In this document: piece by piece, positions 63,890 through 64,000 of the stretch
Layout of the letters: each line of letters starts with the position of its first letter
Position numbering within the stretch: the first letter of the stretch is position 1
Source: Prado023 sp963700475
Lineage (GTDB): Bacteria > Actinomycetota > Actinomycetes > S36-B12 > CAIYMF01
Direction of reading: 5' to 3'
DNA: 64,000 nucleotides
Assembly: GCA_963700475.1 (NCBI GenBank)
Contig: CAVOXR010000004.1
Span: 1 to 64,000, forward strand
Program-made: the position numbers and the translations under genes
Notes under the pieces: generated by a model
What the model saw: only the letters and a program-made list of their open reading frames with translations
Told to the model about the DNA's origin: nothing
Databases searched by the model: none

Positions 63890-64000
63890 GTGCTCGCGCT
63901 GTTCGTCGTCATCGCCATCGTCGTCGTGGCTGGGGTTGCCGTACTGGTCGTGCGTGACCGGCCCCTGATCGCCGACGATCCGGTGGGCTCGCGCGCCCTC
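63890..64000 (+). CDS. Start of a small membrane-anchored protein, truncated by window end
   Basis: From GTG 63890 the frame stays open to the window end, 37 residues: a membrane helix (LALFVVIAIVVVAGVAVLVV) followed by RDRPLIADDPVGSRAL. In other actinobacteria the gene after the LOG protein often encodes a DivIVA-domain protein with this type of N-terminus; that identity cannot be confirmed from the piece seen. Confidence 0.5.
   Translation, partial: MLALFVVIAIVVVAGVAVLVVRDRPLIADDPVGSRAL

Overview
The window is high-GC chromosomal DNA of an actinomycete. Lineage markers are the mycothiol deacetylase mshB, a polyphosphate glucokinase, succinylase-branch lysine genes (dapC, dapD, dapE), a 7Fe ferredoxin, frequent GTG/TTG starts and many 4-bp ATGA gene overlaps. 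The order typA - family 5 binding protein - mshB - fdxA - dapC - dapD/dapE - LOG protein matches, from memory, the order of the same genes in mycobacteria, and the typA-peptide transporter pairing resembles the bldK region of streptomycetes. The genus cannot be named from the sequence. No rRNA, tRNA, insertion sequence, integrase or CRISPR array was seen.

Layout. (1) 1-5.8 kb: end of a xylulokinase, a LacI-type regulator, and a multiple-monosaccharide ABC transporter (ATPase, permease, ChvE-like lipoprotein) closed by a strong hairpin. (2) 5.8-17.1 kb: a DinB-like protein, then an acetate/monocarboxylate block on the minus strand. It holds acetyl-CoA synthetase, two solute:sodium (ActP-type) symporters each with a small DUF485-like membrane partner, a LytS/LytR two-component pair, a DUF294 nucleotidyltransferase and a membrane-tethered PAS-DEDDh exonuclease. 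(3) 17.3-23.8 kb: a YrhK-type membrane protein coupled to glutamate decarboxylase, an AlkD-like glycosylase, an M13 metallopeptidase and an aldo/keto reductase. (4) 23.8-36.3 kb: galactokinase, then araB-araD-araA, a second ChvE/MmsA/MmsB transporter, a LacI regulator, an aldose-1-epimerase-like gene and a membrane PIG-L homologue without its zinc motif. (5) 36.5-47.2 kb: typA, a five-gene peptide transporter plus a sixth degenerate ATPase, mshB and a small lipoprotein. (6) 47.2-53.9 kb: a coiled-coil membrane protein, ppgK, an unusual FtsH-like protease, citrate synthase and a VOC-fold protein. (7) 54.2-64 kb: an AbiEi/DUF559-like gene, an inverted-repeat cluster, dapC-fdxA, a VanW protein, a flavin reductase, dapD/dapE, YceI, a LOG protein and the start of a membrane protein.

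Metabolic picture: import and catabolism of L-arabinose and probably xylose/galactose through two paralogous transporters. Acetate uptake and activation is probably controlled by LytSR, with citrate synthase as the entry to the TCA cycle. Lysine/peptidoglycan precursor synthesis and mycothiol synthesis make up the housekeeping core at the right end.

Caveat on the sequence: about ten genes are broken by a single extra base, always a net +1 insertion, with the protein continuing perfectly in the next frame. They are acs, the second symporter, alkD, the peptide binding protein (three times), both peptide permeases, the degenerate ATPase and the DUF559 gene. I read these mainly as consensus errors and annotate whole genes across them. 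The most unusual items are the motif-less ATPase in the peptide operon, the PAS-exonuclease/DUF294 pair in the acetate operon, the dead PIG-L homologue, the FtsH-like protease with two insertions, and a repeat cluster at 55.25-55.43 kb.
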